Shown piece after piece: positions 44,640 to 54,617 of a stretch of DNA of 64,000 nt. The DNA comes from Salinimicrobium tongyeongense (lineage in GTDB: Bacteria; Bacteroidota; Bacteroidia; Flavobacteriales; Flavobacteriaceae). Numbering within the stretch: position 1 is the stretch's first letter; each line of letters starts with the position of its first letter. The stretch lies in assembly GCF_026109735.1 (NCBI RefSeq), contig NZ_CP069620.1, positions 186,001-250,000 of the forward strand. Direction: 5' to 3'. Made by a program: the position numbers and the translations under genes. The notes below the pieces were generated by a model that was not told where the DNA came from, made no database searches, and saw nothing but the letters and a program-made list of their open reading frames with translations.

Positions 44640-45641
44640 TTAATTTCCAAGTATTCTAGCATGTCTATGACTCTTCTCAATTGTAATATACTCACCTATT
44701 TCCTCCATATTTGCAGTTTGAAAATCATATTTTTTTTGTAAATCATAGAAATGGTCCAAAATTAAATTTAAATCTATTAAACTTTCTGCAGGACAATCTC
44801 CAAAGTTATGAGGATGCCACCATAAATGGTAAATTTCCTGATTTTTAGCAGCCATGGTCATTTCATTTTTAATTCGCTCAAGTTTCAGCTTTCTCAAAAA
44901 CCAATTACCTTCCACCGGACGGAAAAATCTGCTGGCCATTTGTTCCACAGGTAATCCACTCTTTAAAGGGATTTCTGAAATCGAATAAGTTTTTTTCCCA
45001 AACGGTAAATAAGCATCTCCAGAGCGAAAAAGTCTTGTGGAAAATGATATTGATTGTGTATCCTGCCAATACCATGAAACAGGATTAGATCTCACATTTT
45101 TAATACCCATATCCATACAAATTTTTAAGTATTCTACCTTAAATTGATTTCTTGGGAAGACTAAAGAACTCAGTTTAATATTTAACTTCTTAGCTACTTC
45201 AAGAGCTTTATGAAGATCCAGGGCAAATTCCTCTTTTCTTTGTCCCTGCTCCCTACAATAATAATGGGAATATGTATGAGTTCCCACTTCCTGCCCTGGG
45301 GTTTCTTTTATCTGCTGAATAAGTTGGGGTGCAAAAACCAAATCTTTAGTTTTAGAACTAATTATTGATTCACCAAATCTATAGGCAGAAAGGGACGGGT
45401 TATTATAAGAGGGAGTCTCCGCCGGATAATTACTTTTCCATTCCTCCCAACTATCATTAAACAACATTCCAACCACAGCCCAGGTAGCATGTATACCGTA
45501 CTGTTCAAAAGATTTTAGAACAAGAGGCACAAATTTTCTTGTATTCTCAAAATACTCCACTTTTTTTTTATAATCAACTACATCAAAGACTCCCCATAGA
45601 AGCTCAAAATCCAGGGAAATCACAAAAGCTCCATTTTTCAT
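44640..45641 (-). CDS. Polysaccharide deacetylase (NodB-like)
   Basis: CE4-type deacetylase fold that removes N- or O-acetyl groups from carbohydrates. The catalytic Asp is in FVISLDFELLWG. Metal-binding histidines are in EVGTHTYSHYYC, and VFPRNQFKVEYL is the arginine-containing motif. A later HLWWHPHNFG segment carries the leaving-group His. 333 residues, no signal peptide, so probably acts on a lipid-linked intermediate in the cytoplasm. Confidence 0.83.
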   Translation of the reverse strand: MKNGAFVISLDFELLWGVFDVVDYKKKVEYFENTRKFVPLVLKSFEQYGIHATWAVVGMLFNDSWEEWKSNYPAETPSYNNPSLSAYRFGESIISSKTKDLVFAPQLIQQIKETPGQEVGTHTYSHYYCREQGQRKEEFALDLHKALEVAKKLNIKLSSLVFPRNQFKVEYLKICMDMGIKNVRSNPVSWYWQDTQSISFSTRLFRSGDAYLPFGKKTYSISEIPLKSGLPVEQMASRFFRPVEGNWFLRKLKLERIKNEMTMAAKNQEIYHLWWHPHNFGDCPAESLIDLNLILDHFYDLQKKYDFQTANMEEIGEYITIEKSHRHARILGN

Positions 45642-45790
45642 TGTTCCTATAAATCATTATTGGCACTGGGGCCTGCTATTAACCAACTTTTAATAGAAAT
45701 TATTAATCAAAGAATTTTTCAGTTTATCGATCATCATTAGTTCTTGTTAATAGAAGATTTTATTAGCTTTCTCATCGTCATACACGTAAA

Positions 45791-46993
45791 TTACCCTACC
45801 ATCCTCCTAGATGCAATCTCCCTAAGTTGTTTTAATTTAATGATTCTATTGTATTTCTTTTCTGCCAAATAATAATAGATCACAAAGAACAAAAAATACA
45901 TTACCATTTGTTTTTGTCTCATTATAATCCCTAGATTGGACATAATAAAAGTCATGGCAAAAGAAGTCAAGAGAAAAATCACAAGACTCATTTTTACAAA
46001 AGATGGAGAGCGTTTTATAAAACTTAAAAAATCTTTATTTAAAATTTTTAAAAAGATAACCAGGTATAAAAGGTTTTCAAAAGATACAATCAGGCCAAGG
46101 ACATTCGGGGCATCAATAAAGAGAGGTCGAAACCAAAAAGTAAATAATTTCAAAGGTAAAGGGTACGAAGCCATATCCACTCCCGACCCGGCCTTTTCAC
46201 TAAGATTTTCTGCCCTATCTCCCGTAAAATTTTGAAAGTCTTCAATAAGATTTTCAGAGCCCTGCAAATTAACTACGGCTAAAATTTGGTCCTGCACAAG
46301 AAATACACCTCCTAACATACCAACAACCACCAATATTTTATTAGTTACAGAAATTTTCTCTTTTCCTGTAATAAATCCCGCAACGGCTCCTACAGCAAGA
46401 AAGAGAAAAACATGTGGTCTAATGTAAAACACTATTATAGATGCCAGTATTAAAGTGAATAATCTGGCCTTTGGTTGAAAAATTGAATAGGCAAACATCA
46501 TGGCACCCATAAAAATGGGTGCTCCCTTACCAAGGGATGCAGTCCAAAAATGCATATTAGGTAAAAACAGGAGAAGAGTTAAAAAATCGATTTTTTTAAA
46601 TAATTTTACTTTTAATGGGATTTTTTCTCTAAAAAACAAATAGGAATAAATAAAACCTACAAATCCCATCCAGGAAAAGGCAAGCATTAACATTTCATAA
46701 GAAAAACCTAAGGAATAAAATGGATAACCTAAAAAGTTAATGAATTTTGTATCTGTTCCAAAGGTCTCTAACCAACTTAGGTGAGAATAGTCATTATAAA
46801 AGCTGAAATAGGAATGGGAATCGGATAAATTATTTGATGCATACCACAAATAAACTCCGTAAAAAAGTAAATGATAAATATATAAGAGGTTCATCAACCG
46901 CTTATTAAAAAACGAATGTTTTTTTTGATAAAAACCAAATATTAGTTGATTTAAAATTCCAAAAATTATGATCAAAAAAAGAACTCCTAACAT
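45791..46993 (-). CDS. Polytopic membrane protein, candidate Wzy polymerase (EpsG-like)
   Basis: 400 residues with about ten hydrophobic segments and a longer polar loop near 215-265, containing ENLIEDFQNFTGDRAENLSE. This architecture, and its place among glycosyltransferases, fit the O-antigen/EPS polymerases, whose sequences are barely conserved. NMHFWTASLGKGAPIFMGAM is reminiscent of EpsG proteins. The five-base gap to the acetyltransferase upstream makes them one transcript. Function is inferred from topology and context. Confidence 0.6.
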   Translation of the reverse strand: MLGVLFLIIIFGILNQLIFGFYQKKHSFFNKRLMNLLYIYHLLFYGVYLWYASNNLSDSHSYFSFYNDYSHLSWLETFGTDTKFINFLGYPFYSLGFSYEMLMLAFSWMGFVGFIYSYLFFREKIPLKVKLFKKIDFLTLLLFLPNMHFWTASLGKGAPIFMGAMMFAYSIFQPKARLFTLILASIIVFYIRPHVFLFLAVGAVAGFITGKEKISVTNKILVVVGMLGGVFLVQDQILAVVNLQGSENLIEDFQNFTGDRAENLSEKAGSGVDMASYPLPLKLFTFWFRPLFIDAPNVLGLIVSFENLLYLVIFLKILNKDFLSFIKRSPSFVKMSLVIFLLTSFAMTFIMSNLGIIMRQKQMVMYFLFFVIYYYLAEKKYNRIIKLKQLREIASRRMVG

Positions 46994-46997
46994 ACCA

Positions 46998-47942
46998 TTA
47001 GAATAATTCCAAGTCGCCCAGACTATAATCCCATTTATCCTTGGATAAACTAATATCCATTTCTGTTGGAGTAAGAAGAATTTCTCTTACCGTCAAAACA
47101 GGACCAAAATTTCCCTTGACAGTAGGTCCTGGAATCCCTAATAACTTTGGGGAGAAAGAAATTAACTGGGCTCCGAATTTAAAACTCCAGCGTTTAATGC
47201 AATTCCTTAATTCTATTTGCCCTTGTGGGTTAATGAAAATGCTTTCTACAATTCGAAGTTCTTTAACACCCCGATGAAATTGAATGTAACCAGCCAGATA
47301 AAAATTCTCCGTTCCCAAAACTTCATAATTTCTTAAGGGGTTGTTTTCATATCTCCACTTTAAATAATCTGCAGATTTTAGAGTATGCAAATTCTTTTCG
47401 CTCAATTTCTTATTCCATTCTCTACATAACTTTTCAATTTGGGAAAAAGAAGCTCGGTATTCAACACTATATTCCCGTTCATTCCTGAAAAGCTTCCAAA
47501 ATGAATTAAAAGCTGGGTAAAGCGTTACCTCTATCTTTCCTACCTCCTCCCATCCCATTTTCAAATAACCGGGGCGACTTTTTTCATTTGGGGTATTAAA
47601 CACAAAGGAAGCTTTTTCTTCTTTTGCAAGGTCCAGGGCTGTAAGAGTAAGTTTCTTAAATATCCCTTTTCCCTGGTGTTCTGGAAGGGTAGCAGTATCA
47701 ACTGCCCTGAAACAGGAAAACTTTTTTTGTTTAAAGTTCCACTGCCATCTCATAAAGGCACGTACTCCTACAATACTTTCATCTTCCTCAGCAATGAAGA
47801 CTAAAGATTTACCAAAGGGATTTTTGATGTGTTTATACTGCCAGATTTCCTCAGATAAAGCTAAATCTTTTTCTCCCAGGCTGGCTTTTAACACCATAAC
47901 TATTTCTGGAATATCTTTTTCTGTAGCTTCTCTAATTCTCAT
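46998..47942 (-). CDS. GNAT-family acetyltransferase
   Basis: Acyl-CoA acetyltransferase. MRIREATEKDIPEIVMVLKA begins the fold and LPEHQGKGIFKKLTLTAL is the acetyl-CoA pyrophosphate loop. NTPNEKSRPGYLKMGWEEVG follows. The remaining 170 residues may form a second GNAT-like half. 314 residues in all. The acceptor is probably a sugar of this polysaccharide, inferred from context. Confidence 0.75.
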   Translation of the reverse strand: MRIREATEKDIPEIVMVLKASLGEKDLALSEEIWQYKHIKNPFGKSLVFIAEEDESIVGVRAFMRWQWNFKQKKFSCFRAVDTATLPEHQGKGIFKKLTLTALDLAKEEKASFVFNTPNEKSRPGYLKMGWEEVGKIEVTLYPAFNSFWKLFRNEREYSVEYRASFSQIEKLCREWNKKLSEKNLHTLKSADYLKWRYENNPLRNYEVLGTENFYLAGYIQFHRGVKELRIVESIFINPQGQIELRNCIKRWSFKFGAQLISFSPKLLGIPGPTVKGNFGPVLTVREILLTPTEMDISLSKDKWDYSLGDLELF

Positions 47943-48013
47943 ATTTTAAGGACGTATAATTTATTTATTGTTTTTTCAGATACAGAGTCTCCCCCAGGTT
48001 AATTGAAAATTGA

Positions 48014-49129
48014 TTACTTTCTTGTAATATCTATATAAATATTTTCTAATTCATCAACCATCCTCTTTAAACTAAAATTATCGATTACCCGTTCCCTCGC
48101 GGCCAATTGAAATTTTTCTCTTTTGTTAAGGTCAAGTATTAATTCTGAAGCCTTATTAGCCAGACAGGAATAACTCCCTACATCACATAAAATCCCGCTT
48201 TTATTGTTTTCCACCACCTCTACAACGCCTCCGGCTTTTGTAGAGACAACAGCACATTGCATGCTCATAGCTTCTAAAAGAGCAATAGGAAGACCTTCAA
48301 AAGCAGAACTCATCATAAAAATATCAAAAGCAGAAAAGTAAGCCACAGTATCGGTTTGTAGACCCGGGAGAATCACTCTTTTTTCTAAATTATATTCTTT
48401 AATCAGAGCCTTCACTTCATCTTCCTTGGGACCTGCACCTACCAAAAGGCCATATACCTCCGGATGATTTTGATGAATAATCTTAAATGCCCTCAGCCAA
48501 TCGGGAATGGCTTTTTGTTCCCGGAATACAGCAATGTTACCAATAACACAGGCATCATCGGGAATAGAAAATTCTTTTCTAATTCTATTTCCTTTATCAA
48601 TATCTTTTTGAAAATACTCTGTGTTTACCCCGTTTAACACGGTTCTTACCTTTACCTTAGGATTAATATTTTTATAGATGGATTGGGAAGAATCTTCAGA
48701 TACTCCTATAGCGAGGTCCTGAAAATTAAAACTTAGTTTGTTTAAAATTTTGGTGGCTAAATGATAACGTTCCTGAATATTATGTTCTGTATATATTACT
48801 GGTAATTTTGTCCTTTGGTATACAATTCTACCAAGAAAACCAGACCAGGGTAAATGGGAGTGAATCAGGTCTATTTTATTTTTTTTACAATATTTTATAA
48901 CCTCATTTGATTTGCCGAGCAGGCTAAGATTATTAGAAGCCTGTACACAGGTAACTGTTCCTCCGGCTTCCTTTATAGGCTGAACCATTTGATCTTTCCA
49001 GGGCAGAAAATAGATGTAATGAAATTCAAATTTTGAAAGGTTGTGTAGTTTCAAAGTTTCGGGTAACAAAACTTCGGCCCCTCCCCTGCCCAAGGACTTT
49101 ATAATATGGAGGATCTTTATTTTAGACAT
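48014..49129 (-). CDS. Family 4 glycosyltransferase
   Basis: GT-B enzyme, 371 residues. N-terminal LHIIKSLGRGGAEVLLPETL; LIHSHLPWSGFLGR and PVIYTEHNIQERYH on the acceptor side; donor-side EX7E in MSSAFEGLPIALLEAMSM. First of three consecutive GT4 genes counting from the polymerase side (48014, 49182 and 50325), all on the minus strand. Sugar unknown. Confidence 0.87.
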   Translation of the reverse strand: MSKIKILHIIKSLGRGGAEVLLPETLKLHNLSKFEFHYIYFLPWKDQMVQPIKEAGGTVTCVQASNNLSLLGKSNEVIKYCKKNKIDLIHSHLPWSGFLGRIVYQRTKLPVIYTEHNIQERYHLATKILNKLSFNFQDLAIGVSEDSSQSIYKNINPKVKVRTVLNGVNTEYFQKDIDKGNRIRKEFSIPDDACVIGNIAVFREQKAIPDWLRAFKIIHQNHPEVYGLLVGAGPKEDEVKALIKEYNLEKRVILPGLQTDTVAYFSAFDIFMMSSAFEGLPIALLEAMSMQCAVVSTKAGGVVEVVENNKSGILCDVGSYSCLANKASELILDLNKREKFQLAARERVIDNFSLKRMVDELENIYIDITRK

Positions 49130-49181
49130 AGTATTTTAAAACTTTCTTTTACCAATTTTTCAGGTTACTGGCAAAATTACG

Positions 49182-50261
49182 CTATTCCTTTTCCGGCACA
49201 ATTTTTCTATAAGAATTAACGAACTTTAACGCAATTTCTTTGTTCATAAATTGGCTTACCACCATGTTATACGCTTCATTTATTTGAGAGTTATTTGCCT
49301 GAGATAAAGATTTCACAACAGCTTCAGAAAATTCCTCTTCTTTATTTTTTTCTATAAGGATACCTGTTTTATCATTTACAACCTCACTTATTCCTCCCAC
49401 GTTATAAGCAACAACAGGTGTTTTGCAGAACATGGCCTCTAAGATAACTCCTGGAAGACCTTCAATGATGCTGGGTAACACCAATACGTCGGCAGCTTTA
49501 ATAAAAGAAAGAGGATTATTCACAAAACCATAAAATGATACATAGGATTCTAGACCCATTTTTTTTACTTCCACTTCTATTTGTTCTTTCAATGGTCCAT
49601 CGCCAACAAGATGAAGATGGACATGATGCTCCTTCTTCTTTAATAGTGCAAAGATTCGTAAAAGGCCTTTATGATTTTTTTCAAAACTAAAACCTCCCAC
49701 GTGAACGATATGTTTTGCTGAAGTAGGCCTTAATTTTACAGGTAAATTTTCCTTTTTCTCTATCCCAATTGGTATTACCTCTGTTTTTCCTGTTAAAAAA
49801 GGGAAATGGCCAATTAAATCTTTTTCTGATGCTCCTGAAACCGAAGCTACATGATCTACATTGCTGTATAAAAATTTATTATACCTTTTTTGAAATGTTG
49901 AGGAAAGATAACGTCCTACTTCACTTGCATTGCGAAATAAAATAGGCGCTTCCCAGCCAAAAAAAAATTTTGAAAAGACAGCATACTTCAAAGTATCTCC
50001 TGCATTTGCCTGAACAACATCGGGTTGGAAGGATTTAATTATTTTTGCTAATTTTTTCCACCCTTTTAGATCCAGAAATCTATATGTCGAGGAGGCATTT
50101 AGAGAAATAATTTCTCCTTCGTAGGGCAGAGTGGCTTTTCCTTTATATACAGCAACAACCTGAACCTCTTTCCCCAGGACTTTAAGATGTTCCGATAATT
50201 GACAGGTGAAAATTTCTGCTCCTCTGTTCTGTGGTCTGTTAATTAATTGGAGTATTCTCAA
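49182..50261 (-). CDS. Family 4 glycosyltransferase
   Basis: GT-B enzyme, 359 residues. LQLINRPQNRGAEIFTCQLS at the N-terminus; VQANAGDTLKYAVF; donor-side HVGGFSFEKNHKGLLRIF and LPSIIEGLPGVILEAMFC with the EX7E pair. 63 bases separate it from the next GT4 gene upstream. Sugar unknown. Confidence 0.87.
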   Translation of the reverse strand: MRILQLINRPQNRGAEIFTCQLSEHLKVLGKEVQVVAVYKGKATLPYEGEIISLNASSTYRFLDLKGWKKLAKIIKSFQPDVVQANAGDTLKYAVFSKFFFGWEAPILFRNASEVGRYLSSTFQKRYNKFLYSNVDHVASVSGASEKDLIGHFPFLTGKTEVIPIGIEKKENLPVKLRPTSAKHIVHVGGFSFEKNHKGLLRIFALLKKKEHHVHLHLVGDGPLKEQIEVEVKKMGLESYVSFYGFVNNPLSFIKAADVLVLPSIIEGLPGVILEAMFCKTPVVAYNVGGISEVVNDKTGILIEKNKEEEFSEAVVKSLSQANNSQINEAYNMVVSQFMNKEIALKFVNSYRKIVPEKE

Positions 50262-50324
50262 TACTAAATTTTATTATTATCTAATGTCTTAAACACTTCA
50301 GAATATGAAAAAAATGAGTATATT

Positions 50325-51440
50325 TTATTGTATGAGTGTAGTGTATAAGTCTAAAAGTCTTTTATTATTGTTAGACTCCAAGAATTTTTCATAGAAATTT
50401 TTAAGACTTGCTCTTCCATATTCTTCGCAATTATCTTTGCTATCTAAAAAGAATCGCAAAGCAGTAACGACGGAATTTATATCATGAACATTGAAAAATT
50501 TGGCATTTTTGTTCTTTTCCACTACCTCATGAAGAACTGAAATATCATTGCATGCAACAGGAAGACCTGCTGATTGCGCTTCTATTAAGGCTCCTCCTAA
50601 CCCTTCATAAAGAGATGGAAATACAAACAAATCTGCCTCCTTAAGATAAGTAGGCACATCATTAGTAAAACCTATTAGGCTTACATGTTCCTCCAAGTTG
50701 TTTTCTTTAATGTAGTTTGTGAGCTGATTTGTAGCCGTACCATTTCTGCCTAAAATCTTCAAATGGAGATTATAGTTTTCCGAAATTAATATTTTCACCG
50801 CTCTCAGAAGATAAATTTGACCCTTTTGAAATTCATGTCTTCCCACATTTATAATCTTTATCGTAGAAGAAAAAGTAGGCGCTTTTTCTTGATAATTCAA
50901 GAGGAGAGGTTTTCTACCACGTGGAACAACAGTAATTTGTTGCGGATTAAGCCCCAGTTCTTTTACATAGTGCTCTTTCACAGCTTTCGTTATGCTGTGG
51001 AAATGATCAACACCTTTTTTTGCTGTCACTTGGTCAATAAGCTTATATAATCTAAGCCCATACTTGTTAACCCTTTCATCTGAAAATCGTTCTATAGAAT
51101 AAGTAGTATTTACAAGACTTTCAAGATGATTAAAATTAACAAATAATTTAGATAAACGTGTTCTGATATTCGATCTAAAAAGAATACTGTGAACAAGATC
51201 GTAATTCCCATTCTTGATAACTTCAGCAATTTCCTTAACTTGTGAAGCAAGACCGATGTTCTTTAAAAAGCTAATAGAATATCCTTTAGACAATAATTCC
51301 TGCTGAAAACCCACCTCTTTTTTGTCTAAACAAAGAATATCGAAATAGATCTTTTTTGATTCCAGGTATTCGCAAAAGACAGCAGTCGATCTTTCTGCCC
51401 CGCCGGCTCCCAAACTGTCTATTACTATTAGTATTCTCAT
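50325..51440 (-). CDS. Family 4 glycosyltransferase
   Basis: GT-B enzyme, 371 residues. ILIVIDSLGAGGAERSTAVF at the N-terminus; INVGRHEFQKGQIYLLRA; FPSLYEGLGGALIEAQSA with EX7E. It follows pseI after a 138-base spacer. Sugar unknown. Confidence 0.87.
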   Translation of the reverse strand: MRILIVIDSLGAGGAERSTAVFCEYLESKKIYFDILCLDKKEVGFQQELLSKGYSISFLKNIGLASQVKEIAEVIKNGNYDLVHSILFRSNIRTRLSKLFVNFNHLESLVNTTYSIERFSDERVNKYGLRLYKLIDQVTAKKGVDHFHSITKAVKEHYVKELGLNPQQITVVPRGRKPLLLNYQEKAPTFSSTIKIINVGRHEFQKGQIYLLRAVKILISENYNLHLKILGRNGTATNQLTNYIKENNLEEHVSLIGFTNDVPTYLKEADLFVFPSLYEGLGGALIEAQSAGLPVACNDISVLHEVVEKNKNAKFFNVHDINSVVTALRFFLDSKDNCEEYGRASLKNFYEKFLESNNNKRLLDLYTTLIQ

Positions 51441-51578
51441 ATCTTTACCCTATTGTGCACCACTTCAGAAATACTATACTAAAGGTCTATATTTAAAGAA
51501 GATGGACAAATCTTGATATAACATCCAAAACTTCCTGTTATCTAATTTATTATTTAAAATAATTTTTCGCCTAATAAG

Positions 51579-52625
51579 CTAATCTCTTGTAACAAAATCG
51601 AGTTCCATTCGGGTACCTTTAGGTAATTTAATTTTTGATGTTTTACCCAAAACTTCCTTTAGGTATTTTGGATGAAGACCAAATCCCGGTCTTATAGAAC
51701 GCACATTCTCCTCTGTGAAAGACTCTCCTTTATCAATGTCCTTCACAACATAAAGAGAACGGGAGAAATTCCGACCGTTCTTTTGTTTTTCAGTCAAAGT
51801 ATAATCCACCTCGCCTATTGCTTTTTCTGCCTCTCTAACAGCTATTACCATCTCTTTAAACTCCTTTTCATCCATTGAAAAAGAGGCATCAGGTCCTCCA
51901 ACTTCTTTGTTTAAAATAAAGTGCTTCTCAATGATTTTTGCACCCATGGCGGTTGCTACTATCGGCACAGTATTACCCAGCGTATGATCTGACAGTCCAG
52001 AAATCACGTTGTAACGTTGAGCCAAATCTTTGATCATAACCATATTAGCTTCTTCAATCGGCGCTGGATATGATGAAGTACATTTTAATAGGGCAATATC
52101 ATGGTTGCCCATTCTTTTGCAGGCCTCGAGAGCTAATTCAATATCTTCTTGTTCAGCTATACCCGTAGAAATAATAACAGGTTTTCCTTTAGATGCAACT
52201 GATTCAATCAACGGAATGTCAGTAATTTCAAAGGAGGCTATTTTGTAGGCCGGACAATTCAATTTTTCTAAGAAATCAACAGCAGTGAAGTCAAAAGGTG
52301 ACGAGAAACAAACAAGATCTTCTTCTTTGGCAACTTTGAACAACCTATCATGCCATTCCCATGGTGTTTGAGCTTCCTCATATAAATTGTATAAATATTG
52401 CCCATCCCAAATAGTACCCTGATTCAACTTGAAATCTGAAGTGTCTGAGTAAAGAGTCATAGTTTCAGGTCTATAAGTTTGCAACTTTATTGCATCAGCA
52501 CCAGCACGTTTTGCCGCTCGTATTGTCTCACATGCGACGTCTAAACTTCCATTGTGGTTTGCTGATAATTCAGCAATAATAAAACAAGGAGAATTTTTAT
52601 CAATAACAAAATTGTCTATTTTCAT
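51579..52625 (-). CDS. pseI: Pseudaminic acid synthase
   Basis: NeuB-family synthase that condenses 2,4-diacetamido-trideoxy-altrose with phosphoenolpyruvate to give pseudaminic acid. IAELSANHNGSLDVA at 18-30 region, AGADAIKLQTYRPETMTL, KIASFEITDIPLIE, and GLSDHTLGNTVP form the TIM barrel; the C-terminal SAF domain is SLYVVKDIDKGESFTEENV. The AxQTYxPxTMT form and the neighbouring PseB, PseC and PseG proteins favour PseI over NeuB or LegI. 348 residues. Confidence 0.9.
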   Translation of the reverse strand: MKIDNFVIDKNSPCFIIAELSANHNGSLDVACETIRAAKRAGADAIKLQTYRPETMTLYSDTSDFKLNQGTIWDGQYLYNLYEEAQTPWEWHDRLFKVAKEEDLVCFSSPFDFTAVDFLEKLNCPAYKIASFEITDIPLIESVASKGKPVIISTGIAEQEDIELALEACKRMGNHDIALLKCTSSYPAPIEEANMVMIKDLAQRYNVISGLSDHTLGNTVPIVATAMGAKIIEKHFILNKEVGGPDASFSMDEKEFKEMVIAVREAEKAIGEVDYTLTEKQKNGRNFSRSLYVVKDIDKGESFTEENVRSIRPGFGLHPKYLKEVLGKTSKIKLPKGTRMELDFVTRD

Positions 52626-52634
52626 AGTATTAAT

Positions 52635-53600
52635 TTAAAACCATTTGTGAAAGGTATAATAGGTATTCAATAATTTGAAACCTAGTTCTTCATGTATTTT
52701 TTGACTAATGATATTCTTTTCTATTAGAGTGGTATCTATCACCTCAGCTCCATTATCAATACAAGCATGAAGGGCACACTTAAAAATTTCTCTACCTATT
52801 CCTTTGCCACGAAATTCTGGTGATACCGCTGCAAATTCCCACGTTGCGCGCTTTTTCGCTATAACTTTATCATATCCATTTATTTTAAAAATAAACATTC
52901 CAGCAATTTTGTTTTCCTCTTCAACCACTATAATTCTTGACTCAGTATTTACAGCACTCTCTATCCACTTCTGGTATAAAGAATCCACTTTATTTTTTTT
53001 AATTCTATTATCTAAGTAAAAGTGAGACTTATCAAAAGTGCTTTGTAATGCTATTGATTTTAGAACGGGAACATCATCTGCAACCATATATCTGTAATTA
53101 CTGGAAAGATCTTTATCAGTGAAATTTTCAGAATGAACTATTCTCTGAGTTATACATTCATAAAAAAAGAAATTTTTCTCTTGTAGTGTAAGGACAGGTG
53201 TAAAATAGGATGTATCAATTTTGGTCATAACTAAGCTAATCTTTTCATCTCGAGCCCAACTTTCAAATAGATTGATTAGTCCCAGAGAAACATTTTTTCT
53301 ATCCTCCTGCTCTTCAGAAACTAAAAAATAATCAATTTTAGCTACGGCATACCCAAAATGATCAGTGTCCCATTCCGATTTTTTAAATCCAATTAGTCCG
53401 ATTATATCTTCATCTTTGAAGGCAAAATATAATACTCCTGTTTGACCATACAATTTTAATTTTTCAATTTTCCCTCTAACGGCCTCCTCCTTTTTAGTAA
53501 AAGGATCATTCATATATCGTCCAAATGGCACCCGGGACAAGAAATTGAAAATAGCATCAAAAGCTAGATCCTCTGGGAAGTCCTTACTAAATTCTATCAT
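52635..53600 (-). CDS. GNAT acetyltransferase, candidate PseH substitute
   Basis: 321 residues; the N-terminal half has no clear family. The C-terminal half is a GNAT domain: FAAVSPEFRGKGIGREIFKC carries the acetyl-CoA loop and IISQKIHEELGFKLL the last helix. It lies between pseI and pseG. The pathway needs one acetyltransferase (PseH) to acetylate N4, and no other PseH-like gene is present, so this is the best candidate. It is nearly twice the length of the usual PseH and looks more like WecD-type enzymes, so the assignment is inference. Confidence 0.7.
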   Translation of the reverse strand: MIEFSKDFPEDLAFDAIFNFLSRVPFGRYMNDPFTKKEEAVRGKIEKLKLYGQTGVLYFAFKDEDIIGLIGFKKSEWDTDHFGYAVAKIDYFLVSEEQEDRKNVSLGLINLFESWARDEKISLVMTKIDTSYFTPVLTLQEKNFFFYECITQRIVHSENFTDKDLSSNYRYMVADDVPVLKSIALQSTFDKSHFYLDNRIKKNKVDSLYQKWIESAVNTESRIIVVEEENKIAGMFIFKINGYDKVIAKKRATWEFAAVSPEFRGKGIGREIFKCALHACIDNGAEVIDTTLIEKNIISQKIHEELGFKLLNTYYTFHKWF

Positions 53601-53609
53601 AGATTGATT

Positions 53610-54617
53610 TTATGAGCTAATTAATTGATTTCTTAAAGAGATAAAATTTTTTAAGTGCAAATGAGGAGATTGTCTTACTTCCTCCTTCATAGAAAAATTG
53701 CTGTAAGCTTCTGGTTTTTTACACAATTTAACCATTAAACTTGGTAACTCTTCACCAATAGGTGCAAAAGCATCAAAGGTGGGAATTCTTGTATTTTCCC
53801 TCAAAAAAGTAAATAATTTTTTTTGGTTATCTGCATAGTAGCACACTAAAGGAATACAACCTGTAGCGACTACTTCAAAAAACACTCCACTGGAAGGCAC
53901 TATTGCCACGTCTGAAATCTTCATGATTTCACACATTTCTACATCATTTAAAGATGAAAGTAATTCTATCCTTTTATTATTAATATATGACTTGGTTAAG
54001 GTAAAATAATGTTGATTAGCTGATCCTAGAACTACTCTTATTTTTTTTATGTTTTTTAAATCCATCACTACGTCTAGTACTCGGCCGGTTAAATTTTCAT
54101 AATCAGAACCCCCAAAACAAACTAGCAGATTTTCGACTCCCTTAATTACTCTTTTTTCTGAAGTTTCTTTAAAAAAAACCGGGCGCAATAAAGCGTGTGC
54201 GGGTCCTAAAGCAAAAATGGTATGAGCCTGGGTTTTATAATCATCTATTCCAACCCCGGGAGAATGATTAATAATTAAATCGGCTACAAATTCTTTATCA
54301 TGAAGGTCATCTATACAAACGAGCTTCGAGCCTTTCTTTTTCACCTGTTTCTGATAACTGGTATCGAGTCCATAATGATCCAATACTACAATCTCCGCTC
54401 CAGTAAGTACAGCAAAGAATTCTTCTTCAGAAGCAATTTTATTTAAATGAAAACCTTCCTTGATAAGTTCATTTTTTAATTCAGAAGTTACTTCTTTACA
54501 CACAAAATGAATTTGAAATTCAGACTTCAGCATGTGAGCTAAAGCCATGCATCTGACTATATGCCCAAGACCTATTCTTGAACTGCCATCAGCTCTAAAA
54601 AAAACTTTACACCTCAT
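53610..54617 (-). CDS. pseG: UDP-sugar hydrolase of pseudaminate synthesis
   Basis: PseG splits UDP from UDP-2,4-diacetamido-2,4,6-trideoxy-altropyranose. GT-B-like fold. FRADGSSRIGLGHIVRCMAL near the start has the conserved His; VVLDHYGLDTSYQ and LVCIDDLHDKEFVADLIINH follow. VCFGGSDYENLT and SDVAIVPSSGVFFEVVATGC form the nucleotide site. 335 residues. Its start touches the end of the cytidylyltransferase gene. Confidence 0.9.
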   Translation of the reverse strand: MRCKVFFRADGSSRIGLGHIVRCMALAHMLKSEFQIHFVCKEVTSELKNELIKEGFHLNKIASEEEFFAVLTGAEIVVLDHYGLDTSYQKQVKKKGSKLVCIDDLHDKEFVADLIINHSPGVGIDDYKTQAHTIFALGPAHALLRPVFFKETSEKRVIKGVENLLVCFGGSDYENLTGRVLDVVMDLKNIKKIRVVLGSANQHYFTLTKSYINNKRIELLSSLNDVEMCEIMKISDVAIVPSSGVFFEVVATGCIPLVCYYADNQKKLFTFLRENTRIPTFDAFAPIGEELPSLMVKLCKKPEAYSNFSMKEEVRQSPHLHLKNFISLRNQLISS